Source: a gamma proteobacterium endosymbiont of Lamellibrachia anaximandri (lineage in GTDB: Bacteria; Pseudomonadota; Gammaproteobacteria; Chromatiales; Chromatiaceae). From it: a stretch of 64,000 nucleotides of DNA. A model generated the notes under the pieces. It saw only the letters and a list, made by a program, of their open reading frames with translations, made no database searches and was not told the origin of the DNA. The stretch spans positions 1-64,000 of the forward strand of contig JAESPE010000005.1 in the NCBI GenBank assembly GCA_016756835.1, written 5' to 3'. The position numbers and the translations under genes were made by a program. Shown here in pieces: positions 37,140 through 46,332 of the stretch (its first letter is position 1; each line of letters starts with the position of its first letter).

Positions 37140-39787
37140 TTTACCTCCAGACTCTTGGAGGCGATCTCGAAGAGATCCCGTGAGATGTCCGGCGTTGCGA
37201 GCACCCGTTGAAATGCGCGCTTCATCAACGTCTGACGCACCTCGTCATAACGCCGCCAGCGGGCCATGATGCGCATCATTCGGGCTGCAACCTGGGGGTT
37301 AAGCCGGTCCAGTTCCAGGACCTTGTCGCTCAGAAAGCGGTAGCCGGAGCCATCCAGCGCATGAAAGCCGGTGATATTGCCACTGCAAAAGGCGCCGATC
37401 AGACTGCGCACTTTGTTGGGGTTCTGCATGGAGAAGGCCGGATGGATCATCAACCGTTTTACGGCATCCAGCGTCGAGGGTAATCGGGAGAGCGCCTGTA
37501 CCGAGAACCATTTGTCCATCACCAGCAGGTCGTCCCGCCAGCGAGTTTCGAATGCCGCAAGGGCAGCCTCTCTCTCAGGAGAGTCTGTGTTGGTCAGCGC
37601 CGAGAGTGCCGCCATGACATCGGTCATGTTGTGCGACGCCTCGAATTGGGCCAAACAGAGGTCGCGGATAACCTGCTCATCGAGCAGCATGAGATAACCG
37701 AGGCAGACATTCTTCAGGCTGCGGCGGGCGATGGCGTCGGAGCCGATGGTGTACGCACCCGATTCTGTATTGGCATGGTAGACCTCAAGCAGCGAGATTT
37801 TCAGCGCCACGGCAAGTTGCCGTTTCACCGCCTCCCGCGCTATGTGAATACCATCGACATCCACCTCCGCCATCTGATCACCCAGCAGGGATTCGGAAGG
37901 TAGGGTCAACACCTCGGCCAGCAACGCCTTATCGGCCTGTTGGTCGGTCAGCGCCTTATGAAAGGCATCGATAAACCCTTGCGGCACTGCCAATTTGGTC
38001 CCTGCACGAGATGCATCCAGAAGCTGCAGAATAATGCGTTGGGCCAGCGTCTGGGCGGCATCCCAACGGTTGAAGTCATCGTTGTCATGGGCCATCAGGA
38101 ACATCAGTTCCGCATCGCTGTAACCATAATCGATCTTGACCGGCGCAGAGAGTCCCCGCAGCAGTGAAGGCACGGGGCTGGATAGCACATTGATGAAATG
38201 AAAAGTCTCTACTGCCTGGCGCAACTCAAGGAGCCGCGTCCCTCCACCTGGCTCCGCTTCGCCCTTCAACTGCAGTGGAATATCCGCTCCCGTCTCATCG
38301 AGCAGCCCTAGGGCCAGGGGGATGTGAAACGGTGGCTTGTTCTTCTGTCCACGCGTGTCGGGACAGTGCTGGGTGACCTGCAGACTGTAGACTTGTGCAG
38401 CGACATCGTAATCCGCCTCCACCCGCAGTTCCGGGGTACCGGCGAGACTATACCAGTGCTTGAATTGAGAGAGATCCCGTCCACCGGCATCCTCCATACA
38501 TCGTACAAAATCCTCAGTGGTGACCGCCTGGCCGTCATGCCGTTCAAAATAGAGATCGGTGGCCTTGCGATAGTCAGCTTCACCCAGCAGATTGTGCTGC
38601 ATGCGCACCACCTCGGCACCCTTCTCATAGACAGTCACGGTGTAGAAATTGTTGATCTCCATATAGGCATCGGGACGGATCGGATGGGCCATGGGACCGG
38701 CATCCTCGGCAAACTGATGAGCGCGCAGCAGCCGCACATCCTCGATGCGCTTGACGCCCCGGGAGCCCATGTCCGCTGAAAACTCCTGGTCCCGAAACAC
38801 TGTCAGTCCCTCTTTCAGGCTGAGCTGAAACCAATCCCGGCAGGTGATGCGATTACCGGTCCAGTTATGAAAATATTCGTGGGCGATGACCCCTTCGATA
38901 CCCTGAAAATCACGATCGGTGGCACTGTCTGGACGGGCCAGCACGAACTTGGAATTGAAGACATTGAGGCCTTTGTTCTCCATCGCCCCCATGTTGAAAT
39001 CGTTGACCGCCACGATCATGTAGATATCCAGGTCGTACTCACGACCATAGTGCTGCTCATCCCAGGCCATGGCGTGTTTCAGGGATTGCATGGCGTGATC
39101 GCACTTCTCGATATTTTCCGGTTCCACGTAGATGCGCAGATCCACCTCGCGTCCCGAAATGGTGGTATAGCTGTCTTGAATAAAGCGCAGATCACCCGCC
39201 ACCAGAGCAAAGAGATAGCAGGGCTTGGGAAAGGGGTCTTCCCAGCGAACCCGGTGACGGCCCTGATCGAGTTCCTCTTCCTGAACCCGGTTGCCGTTGG
39301 AGAGCAATACCGGATAGCGCTTTCTGTCAGCACTGATGGTGGTGCTGAAGCGGGCCATAACATCGGGCCGGTCAGGAAAATAGGTGATACGGCGAAACCC
39401 TTCGGCCTCGCATTGAGTACAGAACATGCCACCAGAGCGATAGAGCCCTTCCAGTGCAGTATTCTCCTGGGGGCGTATCAACACACGGGTTTCCAGTTCA
39501 AACTGTTCAGGTGGATTATCGATGGTCAGGGATGTGTCATCCAGCCGATAGGCATCGCCCCCCAGCACAGCATCATCGAGCCGCACGGACTCCAGCTCCA
39601 GCCGCTCGCCATTCAACAGGAAGGCGCGCTCGTCGCCTTCAAAGGCAGGGTTACGGCGTACCTTCAGACGACTTTCAACACGAGCGTAGTCCTCGTGGAG
39701 ATCTAAATTCAGGTCGACCTGATCCACCAGATAAGCCGGTGGCAAATAGTCCTTCAAATGGATGGTAACAGGGGTATCGGAGCGCAT
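37136..39787 (-). CDS. pepN: aminopeptidase N
   Basis: This M1 metallopeptidase has the substrate motif GAMENKGLNVF and the zinc motif VIAHEYFHNWTGNRITC, followed by the typical proteobacterial C-terminal helical domain. It trims peptides from the N-terminus in the cytoplasm. The track ORF starts 31 codons earlier; the ATG at 39787 gives RSDTPVTIHLKDYLPPAYLVDQV, which matches the family N-terminus and yields about 883 residues. The 3' end overlaps cbiX. The 302 bases to grxC (39788-40089) hold that upstream extension and a shared promoter region with no other gene seen. Confidence 0.94.
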   Translation of the reverse strand: MRSDTPVTIHLKDYLPPAYLVDQVDLNLDLHEDYARVESRLKVRRNPAFEGDERAFLLNGERLELESVRLDDAVLGGDAYRLDDTSLTIDNPPEQFELETRVLIRPQENTALEGLYRSGGMFCTQCEAEGFRRITYFPDRPDVMARFSTTISADRKRYPVLLSNGNRVQEEELDQGRHRVRWEDPFPKPCYLFALVAGDLRFIQDSYTTISGREVDLRIYVEPENIEKCDHAMQSLKHAMAWDEQHYGREYDLDIYMIVAVNDFNMGAMENKGLNVFNSKFVLARPDSATDRDFQGIEGVIAHEYFHNWTGNRITCRDWFQLSLKEGLTVFRDQEFSADMGSRGVKRIEDVRLLRAHQFAEDAGPMAHPIRPDAYMEINNFYTVTVYEKGAEVVRMQHNLLGEADYRKATDLYFERHDGQAVTTEDFVRCMEDAGGRDLSQFKHWYSLAGTPELRVEADYDVAAQVYSLQVTQHCPDTRGQKNKPPFHIPLALGLLDETGADIPLQLKGEAEPGGGTRLLELRQAVETFHFINVLSSPVPSLLRGLSAPVKIDYGYSDAELMFLMAHDNDDFNRWDAAQTLAQRIILQLLDASRAGTKLAVPQGFIDAFHKALTDQQADKALLAEVLTLPSESLLGDQMAEVDVDGIHIAREAVKRQLAVALKISLLEVYHANTESGAYTIGSDAIARRSLKNVCLGYLMLLDEQVIRDLCLAQFEASHNMTDVMAALSALTNTDSPEREAALAAFETRWRDDLLVMDKWFSVQALSRLPSTLDAVKRLMIHPAFSMQNPNKVRSLIGAFCSGNITGFHALDGSGYRFLSDKVLELDRLNPQVAARMMRIMARWRRYDEVRQTLMKRAFQRVLATPDISRDLFEIASKSLEVK

Positions 39788-40089
39788 GTGTAGTCCCGGA
39801 AATCGTTCAAGGCGCTCCATGTTATAGCCAAACCGAAGAATCTTAAAACCCACCGAGGTAAAGTTCTTCTGCGCTACCACATAAAACCATTCTCATGTCA
39901 TGGTGTTCGTGGAACTCTGCTGATGTGGCTGTTAAGATTGAAGCATTGAATGAAACAATGCTTTTTTCAATGATTTACTGAAGACTCAAAGAGTTACATA
40001 ACAATTTCTGAAAATCATCTCTGCCCCGTCTCCCTTTCCATCAGGGTCTGGAGCCTTGCTGATCACTTTTACCAAGAGGAATTTACCCC

Positions 40090-40353
40090 ATGCCTAAAGT
40101 GGTGATGTATACCACGGCGGTCTGCCCCTATTGCGTACGCGCCAAGTTCATGCTGAAAAACAAGCAGGTGGACTACGAGGAGATCCGCATCGATACCGAC
40201 CACGAAGCGATGCAGATCATGATGCAGCGCAGTCGGCGCAACACAGTGCCGCAGATCTTCATCGACGAATACCATGTCGGCGGTTATGACGACATGGCTG
40301 CCCTTGAAATGGCTGGTCGCCTGGACGAACTGCTCGGTGTGGCGGAAAGCTGA
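40090..40353 (+). CDS. grxC: glutaredoxin 3
   Basis: This 87-residue thioredoxin-fold protein has the dithiol active site CPYC in VMYTTAVCPYCVRAKFML and a conserved TVPQIFIDEYHVGGYDD segment for glutathione binding. It reduces disulphides and glutathione mixed disulphides in the cytoplasm. AGAGGA precedes the ATG. The hslR gene follows at 5 bases, and a third gene follows in the same direction, so the three probably form an operon. Confidence 0.93.
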   Translation: MPKVVMYTTAVCPYCVRAKFMLKNKQVDYEEIRIDTDHEAMQIMMQRSRRNTVPQIFIDEYHVGGYDDMAALEMAGRLDELLGVAES

Positions 40354-40358
40354 TCCGC

Positions 40359-40757
40359 ATGAATGAAACGGCAGGCAAGGTTCGGCTCGACAAATGGCTG
40401 TGGGCAGCTCGCTTTTTCAAGACTCGTCAACTCGCCTGCGAAGCAATAAATGGTGGCAAAGTTCATCTCAACGGCCAGCGCACAAAACCTGGCCGTGAGC
40501 TCAAGGTCGGTTCACATCTGCAGATCCATAAAGGCTCACTTGAATGGGATGTGAAGGTACGGGTACTGGCCTCAAAACGACGTCCTGCCAGGGAGGCACT
40601 TGAATTCTACGAAGAGTCGGCTGAGAGTGAACAGCAGCGACAGAAGATTACCGAAGAGCAGCGTTTGCAGCGTGCCATGGAACCACGGCCAGTGCGTGGC
40701 AAAATGAACAAGAAAGATCGCCGTATGATCCACCGTTTTACCAACAAGGGGACCTGA
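40359..40757 (+). CDS. hslR: heat shock protein 15-like S4 RNA-binding protein
   Basis: This 132-residue protein begins with an S4 domain (VRLDKWLWAARFFKTRQLACEAINGGKVHLNG), then LKVGSHLQIHKG, and ends in a basic tail rich in Arg and Lys (MNKKDRRMIHRF). Hsp15 binds stalled 50S subunits carrying nascent chains and helps recycle them. Length and the charged tail match the family. It follows grxC at 5 bases. Confidence 0.9.
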   Translation: MNETAGKVRLDKWLWAARFFKTRQLACEAINGGKVHLNGQRTKPGRELKVGSHLQIHKGSLEWDVKVRVLASKRRPAREALEFYEESAESEQQRQKITEEQRLQRAMEPRPVRGKMNKKDRRMIHRFTNKGT

Positions 40758-40764
40758 AGCCAGC

Positions 40765-41223
40765 ATGGACCAGGATGCATACCATCGCACTTACCGGGAG
40801 ATCAACGACCGTTACTGCCCTTTCGAGCGGAGCATCCTGAACGATAAATGCAGCTGCGGTGAGTCAAAGCGATTCTACCTGGCGGAGCGTGTCGGGGTGC
40901 ATTGTGAATCAGACCAGGGACAGGCCCAGTGCATGGAACTGCTCGAACTGCTCCGTCATCACGCCCGCTTTGCACTGAAATCCAATGACCGGAACGCAAC
41001 ACTGCCCCATGGCCAGGCGATGCGCCTGCAGGTCGGTGGAGTACGTGGACTGTTTTCCGAGATCTATCCGGAAGAACCGGTGCCCGAACCGGTTGGCGAC
41101 ATATTCACACTGGTCAGCAGCGCCATCGATAAATTCAATTCACTGGATGAATTGCCGTTCCAACCCATCATCCAGCAGGTGGCCGCCTATCGAGGGCGCC
41201 AGCGATCAAATCCCAATAAATAA
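40765..41223 (+). CDS. conserved-looking cysteine protein, function unknown
   Basis: This 152-residue soluble protein carries an N-terminal cysteine cluster, RYCPFERSILNDKCSCGESKRF, and further Cys at HCES and QCMELLELL. The spacing could bind zinc or an Fe-S cluster, but this is not a family I can name. The rest is mixed helix and strand with no signal peptide. It is 7 bases after hslR and converges on dsrS, making it the gene next to the 3' end of the dsr cluster. Confidence 0.65.
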   Translation: MDQDAYHRTYREINDRYCPFERSILNDKCSCGESKRFYLAERVGVHCESDQGQAQCMELLELLRHHARFALKSNDRNATLPHGQAMRLQVGGVRGLFSEIYPEEPVPEPVGDIFTLVSSAIDKFNSLDELPFQPIIQQVAAYRGRQRSNPNK

Positions 41224-41239
41224 TGTAACTGTTCAAGAC

Positions 41240-41273
41240 GTAGGTCCGACCCGCTACGATTGATCGGGCGTAC
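41240..41273. repeat. degenerate member of the 31-nt palindromic repeat family
   Basis: GTAGGTCCGACCCGCTACGATTG- followed by ATCGGGCGTAC has the frame of the repeats at 27628, 57834 and 58714, with the CGCTACG centre kept and the arms diverged. It fills the 54-base gap between the convergent Cys-protein gene and dsrS. Confidence 0.5.
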
Positions 41274-41277
41274 CACT

Positions 41278-42405
41278 TTAGGTTCCCATCCCCTTCAGCA
41301 CACGCAGATATGCCATCAATGGTGTAAATACCGGTTCCAACTTACGGCGCATCAGAGAGCCGATCGCGTCAGAATGACTGAATACAGGACGCACGACGCC
41401 ATACCCCATGCCGGAAAAAATACGCATCGCCTTTAACTCTCCCGCCAACTCAGGCACAGCATCCAGGCAACTCTGAAAGGCGTGACTGCCGGCCTTTCCT
41501 GCAAGAAGCTGTTCCGCTTCCTCTTCCAGCGCTTCAAGGGTCAGATCGGGGTTTCCTTCAGGCCTCAGTGGCGTGAAATAGTCTCGCAGGACATCGAGCA
41601 GCAGGGTAACCACCTCCTGATTCGCGGGCTTGGCCATCACCCGCCCGACTGTATCGATGAAGCTTTGGCCCGGAGCAGAGAGTATCTTCAACACTATGTC
41701 AGCATATGGGTTTCCGAGCTCTGCAAGCGCAACGAGCGAACCTGCGTGGTTGTCCCGGTCTCCGCGCGGTTGCACCTGTTCCGGCAACTGATCCGGTATG
41801 CTGGCAAGAAACCCGAGATAGTAGACAGATTTGCGACTGCAACGTTTCCATAACTTCTGTCTGACTTCATCCGAAACCAATCCCGGTTGAAGGACGAGTT
41901 TCAGGCTTTCCACCATCATCTCCGGTTCAGTCTCAAAGGGGAGGTATTCGATCAGAAACTCCGCCAACTCAGCACCCATCTCTCCGGCAACCACAGCTGG
42001 ACTGGCAAGCATACGCCGGGCATTCTCCGGCGCCTGACTGGACCACCAGGCAAGGCGCGCCAGCTCATCGGTCAGTCCGTCGGCACAGGTGACGGCGACA
42101 ACCGCTTCCGGTTCACCAAGCAGGAGAAGTTGCTCAAGATTTTCGCACCGGGTCTGACCCATTCGGGTCCAGCGTTTGAGAAAAAGCGGGTAGCCACCGG
42201 GTGATCCCGTCGCATGACCGGACAGTAGTTCCCGCACCCGGCCAAGATATTGGTCGTCACGGCAGTTGGGATTGAGCTGAATTCTGGCCTCACCCTTGTC
42301 GGAGAGACCGTATAGCGTCATTGAAGACTCATTGATTCTGATGGCGCGGGGTTTAGTGGCAAGCAGCACATTCAGACGCAGCGCGTCTTCGTTGGATAGA
42401 TCCAT
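41278..42405 (-). CDS. dsrS: sulfur oxidation accessory protein DsrS
   Basis: This 375-residue soluble protein without signal peptide or recognisable catalytic motif is the last gene of the cluster. Size, position after dsrR and composition match DsrS of purple sulfur bacteria, a cytoplasmic protein of uncertain biochemistry reported to influence the level or function of other Dsr proteins. It is separated from dsrR by 96 bases and ends in a region holding only a degenerate palindromic repeat. The identification rests mainly on synteny and length. Confidence 0.8.
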   Translation of the reverse strand: MDLSNEDALRLNVLLATKPRAIRINESSMTLYGLSDKGEARIQLNPNCRDDQYLGRVRELLSGHATGSPGGYPLFLKRWTRMGQTRCENLEQLLLLGEPEAVVAVTCADGLTDELARLAWWSSQAPENARRMLASPAVVAGEMGAELAEFLIEYLPFETEPEMMVESLKLVLQPGLVSDEVRQKLWKRCSRKSVYYLGFLASIPDQLPEQVQPRGDRDNHAGSLVALAELGNPYADIVLKILSAPGQSFIDTVGRVMAKPANQEVVTLLLDVLRDYFTPLRPEGNPDLTLEALEEEAEQLLAGKAGSHAFQSCLDAVPELAGELKAMRIFSGMGYGVVRPVFSHSDAIGSLMRRKLEPVFTPLMAYLRVLKGMGT

Positions 42406-42501
42406 CAGAAGGTGGCTCCGGGAGTGGTTGGGTGCTTTTATCCTGTTGAAGGGGACGGGCGGTTTTGGCCTGGGCAGTACCGCTGTTCAATGAATGGAGA
42501 A

Positions 42502-42834
42502 TCACTCCTCTTGATCGGTGTTCTCAGCTACAGGAGGAACATAATTGGCGTCTTTCGGATTGATGAAGATGAACTGCTTCTCGCCATCTTCCGTCTCCAC
42601 GTAATCCATGATCGTTTCATTTAGCATCGGAACATATTCGGGCTCCATAACCAAGTCGATGCCCTCTGAGATAAAGGTTATATCGTCATCCTTCACCTCG
42701 TCGAATCCCATCAGATAGTCAAATGCTCCATCTTCCTTCTTACGAGTTGCAAAACGTAGCACCATACCCTCTGTTCCGCCCTGCTCTGCTGCCTGGGCAA
42801 TCTGTTCAGCCGCCCTTTTGGTCAATTTAAACAT
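42502..42834 (-). CDS. dsrR: IscA-like protein DsrR lacking cysteines
   Basis: This 110-residue HesB/IscA-fold protein (FKLTKRAAEQIAQAAEQ, then the MVLRFATRKKEDG and GFDEVKDDDITF strands) contains no Cys at all, whereas canonical A-type carriers have three. DsrR of sulfur oxidisers shows exactly this loss, does not bind iron or clusters, and has been linked to post-transcriptional control of dsr expression. It overlaps dsrN by 8 bases, so it depends on dsrN translation. Confidence 0.92.
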   Translation of the reverse strand: MFKLTKRAAEQIAQAAEQGGTEGMVLRFATRKKEDGAFDYLMGFDEVKDDDITFISEGIDLVMEPEYVPMLNETIMDYVETEDGEKQFIFINPKDANYVPPVAENTDQEE

Positions 42835-44245
42835 CTTTATTACTACCTTGATTTCCCATTTTCAGCGCTTTTATTGCCCTGACATGCGACAAAAAGCGCT
42901 CTACCCAGTGACATCCACCCACATTTCGCATGTGCGTGTAGTTAGCAAGCAGGTTTTTGTAGATATAGCCGTCATGCCTGCTGTCGATTCCTGTGCCTCG
43001 GACCACTTTATAGGCAAAGTCGCTACTTTCAGCATCCAACCCTTCGAGAGCCGAGTAGTGGAACTCATGAGCGTTGATGATGCCATCGCCATTTTTTTCC
43101 GCGACTTCAGCCCAGCGGGAGTTGCCTGATTCCGTGAGACGGACGTAGCCCCGACCTTGTGGTCTTTCATGCATGACCGCATCAGCAGAAATTATACCGA
43201 CCATTCTACATTTTTTGCCTTGCCAGGTCAGGCTTCTGCAAAGGTACATCAACCCTCCACATTCTGCGTAAACCGCTCCATCCTGCTCGATATAGTCTCT
43301 GATTGCCTCTCGGATCGAAGTATTTGCCTCAAGCGCGTCCATCGACGTCTCGGGAAATCCCCCACCGATGAAGAGTCCATCGACCTCAGGCAGTCGTTCA
43401 TCGTTCAGGGTGTCGAAAGGAACCAGTTCGGCCCCATGGCACCGTAATGCCTCCAGGTCATCGGGGTAGTAGAACCCAAAGGCCATGTCTTTCGGGTAAC
43501 CTATTCGCAATATGCCATCTTGATGTGAAGTCTCCTCCACAGCCGCTAAGCGGGGAACGCTGCGGGCTTCTCCGGCAATTTCTATCAGCCTGTCGAGATC
43601 GACACAGTCGGTTACCGTCTTAGCCAGATAGTCGATGACCTCTTCTGCCTGCGAGCGTTCATTGTTCGGCACCAACCCCAAATGCCGCTCATCAATTCCC
43701 AGTGACGGATCATTGGCGACAGCCCCCAGAACGGGAATGTCAGTATAGTGCTCTACGACATTTACCAACTTCGATTCGTGACGACTGCCACCGACTTGAT
43801 TGAGGATGACACCTGAGATGGAGATGTTGTGGTCAAAAGCCTGGTATCCCAGCAGCAACGGAGCAATTCCGCGGGTCATGCCTTTTGTATTGATAACCAG
43901 AACAACAGGAACATCCAGCAGGGCTGCCAAGGCAGCATTGCTGTTGCTGCCTTCAATATCCAAACCATCATAGAGTCCCTTATTACCCTCGATGAGGCCA
44001 ATATCCGCCCCTTGCATTCGACGGCGATAGAGCACTTCAATCTCTTCCCGATGCATAGTGTAGAAATCGAGATTGTAGCAGCCACGCCCAGTTGCCGAGT
44101 GCAGCCAAAGCGGATCAATGTAGTCGGGACCTTTTTTGAAGGACTGGACCGTCAGGCCGCGACTGGCGAGAGCACGCCCCAATCCAATAGAGAGGGTGGT
44201 CTTCCCGGAGGACTTATGCGCAGCAGAGATATAGATAGAGGCCAC
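42827..44245 (-). CDS. dsrN: DsrN, CobB/CbiA-type amidase for siroheme
   Basis: This 472-residue protein has an N-terminal ATPase domain with a P-loop (AHKSSGKTTLSIGLGRAL) and a C-terminal class I glutamine amidotransferase domain (AVYAECGGLMYLCRSL, nucleophile Cys). It resembles cobyrinate a,c-diamide synthase; in dsr clusters it is thought to amidate siroheme to the siro-amide found in DsrAB. The start is GTG with a weak ribosome site, and only 19 bases separate it from an intrinsic terminator's T-run, so its expression is probably reduced relative to dsrP. Confidence 0.92.
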   Translation of the reverse strand: MASIYISAAHKSSGKTTLSIGLGRALASRGLTVQSFKKGPDYIDPLWLHSATGRGCYNLDFYTMHREEIEVLYRRRMQGADIGLIEGNKGLYDGLDIEGSNSNAALAALLDVPVVLVINTKGMTRGIAPLLLGYQAFDHNISISGVILNQVGGSRHESKLVNVVEHYTDIPVLGAVANDPSLGIDERHLGLVPNNERSQAEEVIDYLAKTVTDCVDLDRLIEIAGEARSVPRLAAVEETSHQDGILRIGYPKDMAFGFYYPDDLEALRCHGAELVPFDTLNDERLPEVDGLFIGGGFPETSMDALEANTSIREAIRDYIEQDGAVYAECGGLMYLCRSLTWQGKKCRMVGIISADAVMHERPQGRGYVRLTESGNSRWAEVAEKNGDGIINAHEFHYSALEGLDAESSDFAYKVVRGTGIDSRHDGYIYKNLLANYTHMRNVGGCHWVERFLSHVRAIKALKMGNQGSNKDV

Positions 44246-44263
44246 AGGCTTTTTCTTTCGTGC

Positions 44264-44304
44264 AAAAAAATACCCACCGTCAGCACATGCTGACGGTGGG
44301 TATT
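44264..44304 (-). terminator. intrinsic terminator between dsrP and dsrN
   Basis: On the transcribed strand AATACCCACCGTCAGCA and its exact 17-base complement form a stem with a 2-base loop, followed directly by a run of seven T. This is a textbook Rho-independent terminator, 35 bases after the dsrP stop and 19 before the dsrN start. A second hairpin with 7-bp arms (TTACAGC/GCTGTAA, 44314-44337) precedes it. It would cut the dsr transcript after dsrP, with read-through giving low dsrNRS. Confidence 0.9.
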
Positions 44305-44338
44305 CTTATTGTCTTACAGCCAGATTACAAGCTGTAAA

Positions 44339-45541
44339 TCAGGCACTCTCCCCCGGATCCTCCAGGGATTCAGGGAATACCTTGAACATACGGGCACCAA
44401 CAGCAACCATCGTCATGGCGATGGCGATGCCACCAATGCCAAGCAGCATTTCCGGAAGGCTGGGCGCATAGGCGCCCACGGTCCCATCATAGAAGCTGCT
44501 CTCAAGCACTTCCTTACCCGGAAAAACTGACATCGGGAAGGCCTGTCCACCTATTACGATCACATAGATCTGGAAGAAACCGCCGATCAATACCATCATT
44601 GAAGCTGCAGCAATAGCCCAGCGGGCTTTATCAAACGCCGGAGAGTAGATCAGGAACAGCGGAATAACGCCGCCAATCAACACCTGACCAATCCAGAACA
44701 TTGCGGTATACACTCCACCATTGAGCAGAATAAAACTCTCGACGCCATGGTGCTGAGTTACATATAGATTAGTGAGGTTGAAGACAAGTGCAAAGTAGAG
44801 CACCGCACCGACAAATACTCCCAACAAGTTCTTCAGGCGCGCCAGACGCAAATCACCCAATTCACGATCACCCCACATATAGGCGGCAATCAGGGTAATG
44901 ATGAAGAATGCCAATCCGTAGCTGAAGGACATGATAATAAACATCGGCGCCATGATCGCGGCATCATAGGCCTCGCGGGCGACCAGAAAACCAAAGATAG
45001 AACCGGTACCGGTAGTCAGTGCAAGACGCCAAAAGAAAGCTGCAAAACCAATCGGGCGGTAGTAACGGTTGGCCTTTCTATCCATCATGGCCCAAAGATA
45101 GAGGCCCACGATAGCGAAGAAACCGGAATAGAGGATAATGTTCCAGGCAAAGATCGATTTGAAATTGTAGTAGGTCATGGCAATGATCAGACGATCAGGC
45201 CGCCCTAGATCCAGCAGCAGCACTACCAAGCCCCCGGCCAGTAAACCAATCGCTAGCAGACTCGAAAAACGCCCGAGGGGCTTGTACATCGGCCCGCCGA
45301 ACACCGAGCCAATCGACGCCACATTCAAAGCGCCGGACGCAGCTACAATCAGGAAGATTGCAAAGACATGCGGTAATCCCCAAACAATCTGGTTGGACAT
45401 CCCGGTCACCCAGTGACCATTATGCTCCATGTAGAATGCCGCCCCCAATGCGATAGCTACAATCGTACCGAGCAATGCCATCCCCGCCCAATAGCGGACA
45501 GGTGTTCCGCAGTAGAGTTCACGATAATACATCTTACTCAT
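44339..45541 (-). CDS. dsrP: DsrP, NrfD-like integral membrane subunit
   Basis: This 400-residue polytopic protein has around ten hydrophobic helices of the NrfD/PsrC family. It is the quinone-interacting membrane subunit of the DsrMKJOP complex, which exchanges electrons with the membrane pool during sulfur oxidation. It follows dsrO by 20 bases. The C-terminus is short and acidic (FPESLEDPGESA). A terminator follows, so dsrP is probably the end of the main transcript. Confidence 0.93.
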   Translation of the reverse strand: MSKMYYRELYCGTPVRYWAGMALLGTIVAIALGAAFYMEHNGHWVTGMSNQIVWGLPHVFAIFLIVAASGALNVASIGSVFGGPMYKPLGRFSSLLAIGLLAGGLVVLLLDLGRPDRLIIAMTYYNFKSIFAWNIILYSGFFAIVGLYLWAMMDRKANRYYRPIGFAAFFWRLALTTGTGSIFGFLVAREAYDAAIMAPMFIIMSFSYGLAFFIITLIAAYMWGDRELGDLRLARLKNLLGVFVGAVLYFALVFNLTNLYVTQHHGVESFILLNGGVYTAMFWIGQVLIGGVIPLFLIYSPAFDKARWAIAAASMMVLIGGFFQIYVIVIGGQAFPMSVFPGKEVLESSFYDGTVGAYAPSLPEMLLGIGGIAIAMTMVAVGARMFKVFPESLEDPGESA

Positions 45542-45561
45542 GTTCTATACGCCCCCTGCTA

Positions 45562-46314
45562 TCACAGATTCGAATACCGGACACCGGTATTCAGTTTGAG
45601 GTCAGCGCGAATCTGCCGACTATTCTGTGATTTAAGTGCTTGACTGATTTCGCTATCGGGATCTTTCAGGTCGCCAAAGACAATCGCCCCATGCCCAGTA
45701 TCGTGGCAGGCCTCCTGGCAGGCAGTCACCGTCTCACCACGATCAATACGGTGTACACACATCGTGCAGCCCTCAACACACCCCTTACCTCGAGGCGCGT
45801 TAACGGATTGGTCCTCAAGGTCTTCATGCACGAAGGAACGCGCCTTGTAAGGGCAAGCCATCATGCAGTAGCGGCAACCGATACAGATATGGCGATCCAC
45901 CAACACAATTCCATCTGTGCGCTTGAAAGATGCCCCTGTTGGGCAGACATCGACACAAGGTGGATGTTCACAATGCTGGCACATCATCACCAGGCGATTG
46001 ATATGCCCGGTACTGTTATCCTTCAGTTTGACGGCGCGAATCCACTGTGCATCAGTCGCCGGTCTGCCGTGTCCGGTCAAGCCGTGTTCACTGTTACAGG
46101 CATCGACACAGGCACTGCAGCCTTCTGCGCATTTATTCGCGTCGATCAACATCCCCCAGCGATGCTTGGCGGACGCACCCTGGGATTCAGGGTCAGCGCC
46201 GGCCACTGTATGCAGGAGTACACCTGGAGCGACGACAACCGCTCCAGCCGCTGCAACTGTCGTTCCGACAAACTTGCGGCGGTTCATATCCGGCTGGTCA
46301 TTTTTAACACTCAC
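45562..46314 (-). CDS. dsrO: DsrO, periplasmic ferredoxin-like subunit with Tat signal
   Basis: This 250-residue iron-sulfur protein has a twin-arginine signal (MNRRKFVGTTVAAAGAVVVAP). Cys motifs suit several [4Fe-4S] clusters: CAEGCSACVDAC, CQHCEHPPCVDVCP, CIGCRYCMMACPYKA and CVEGCTMC. It is the periplasmic electron carrier of DsrMKJOP between the cytochrome DsrJ and the membrane subunit DsrP. The start is GTG with GGAGAG at good spacing, 18 bases after dsrJ. Confidence 0.95.
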   Translation of the reverse strand: MSVKNDQPDMNRRKFVGTTVAAAGAVVVAPGVLLHTVAGADPESQGASAKHRWGMLIDANKCAEGCSACVDACNSEHGLTGHGRPATDAQWIRAVKLKDNSTGHINRLVMMCQHCEHPPCVDVCPTGASFKRTDGIVLVDRHICIGCRYCMMACPYKARSFVHEDLEDQSVNAPRGKGCVEGCTMCVHRIDRGETVTACQEACHDTGHGAIVFGDLKDPDSEISQALKSQNSRQIRADLKLNTGVRYSNL

Positions 46315-46332
46315 GATCAGTCTCTCCGCATA

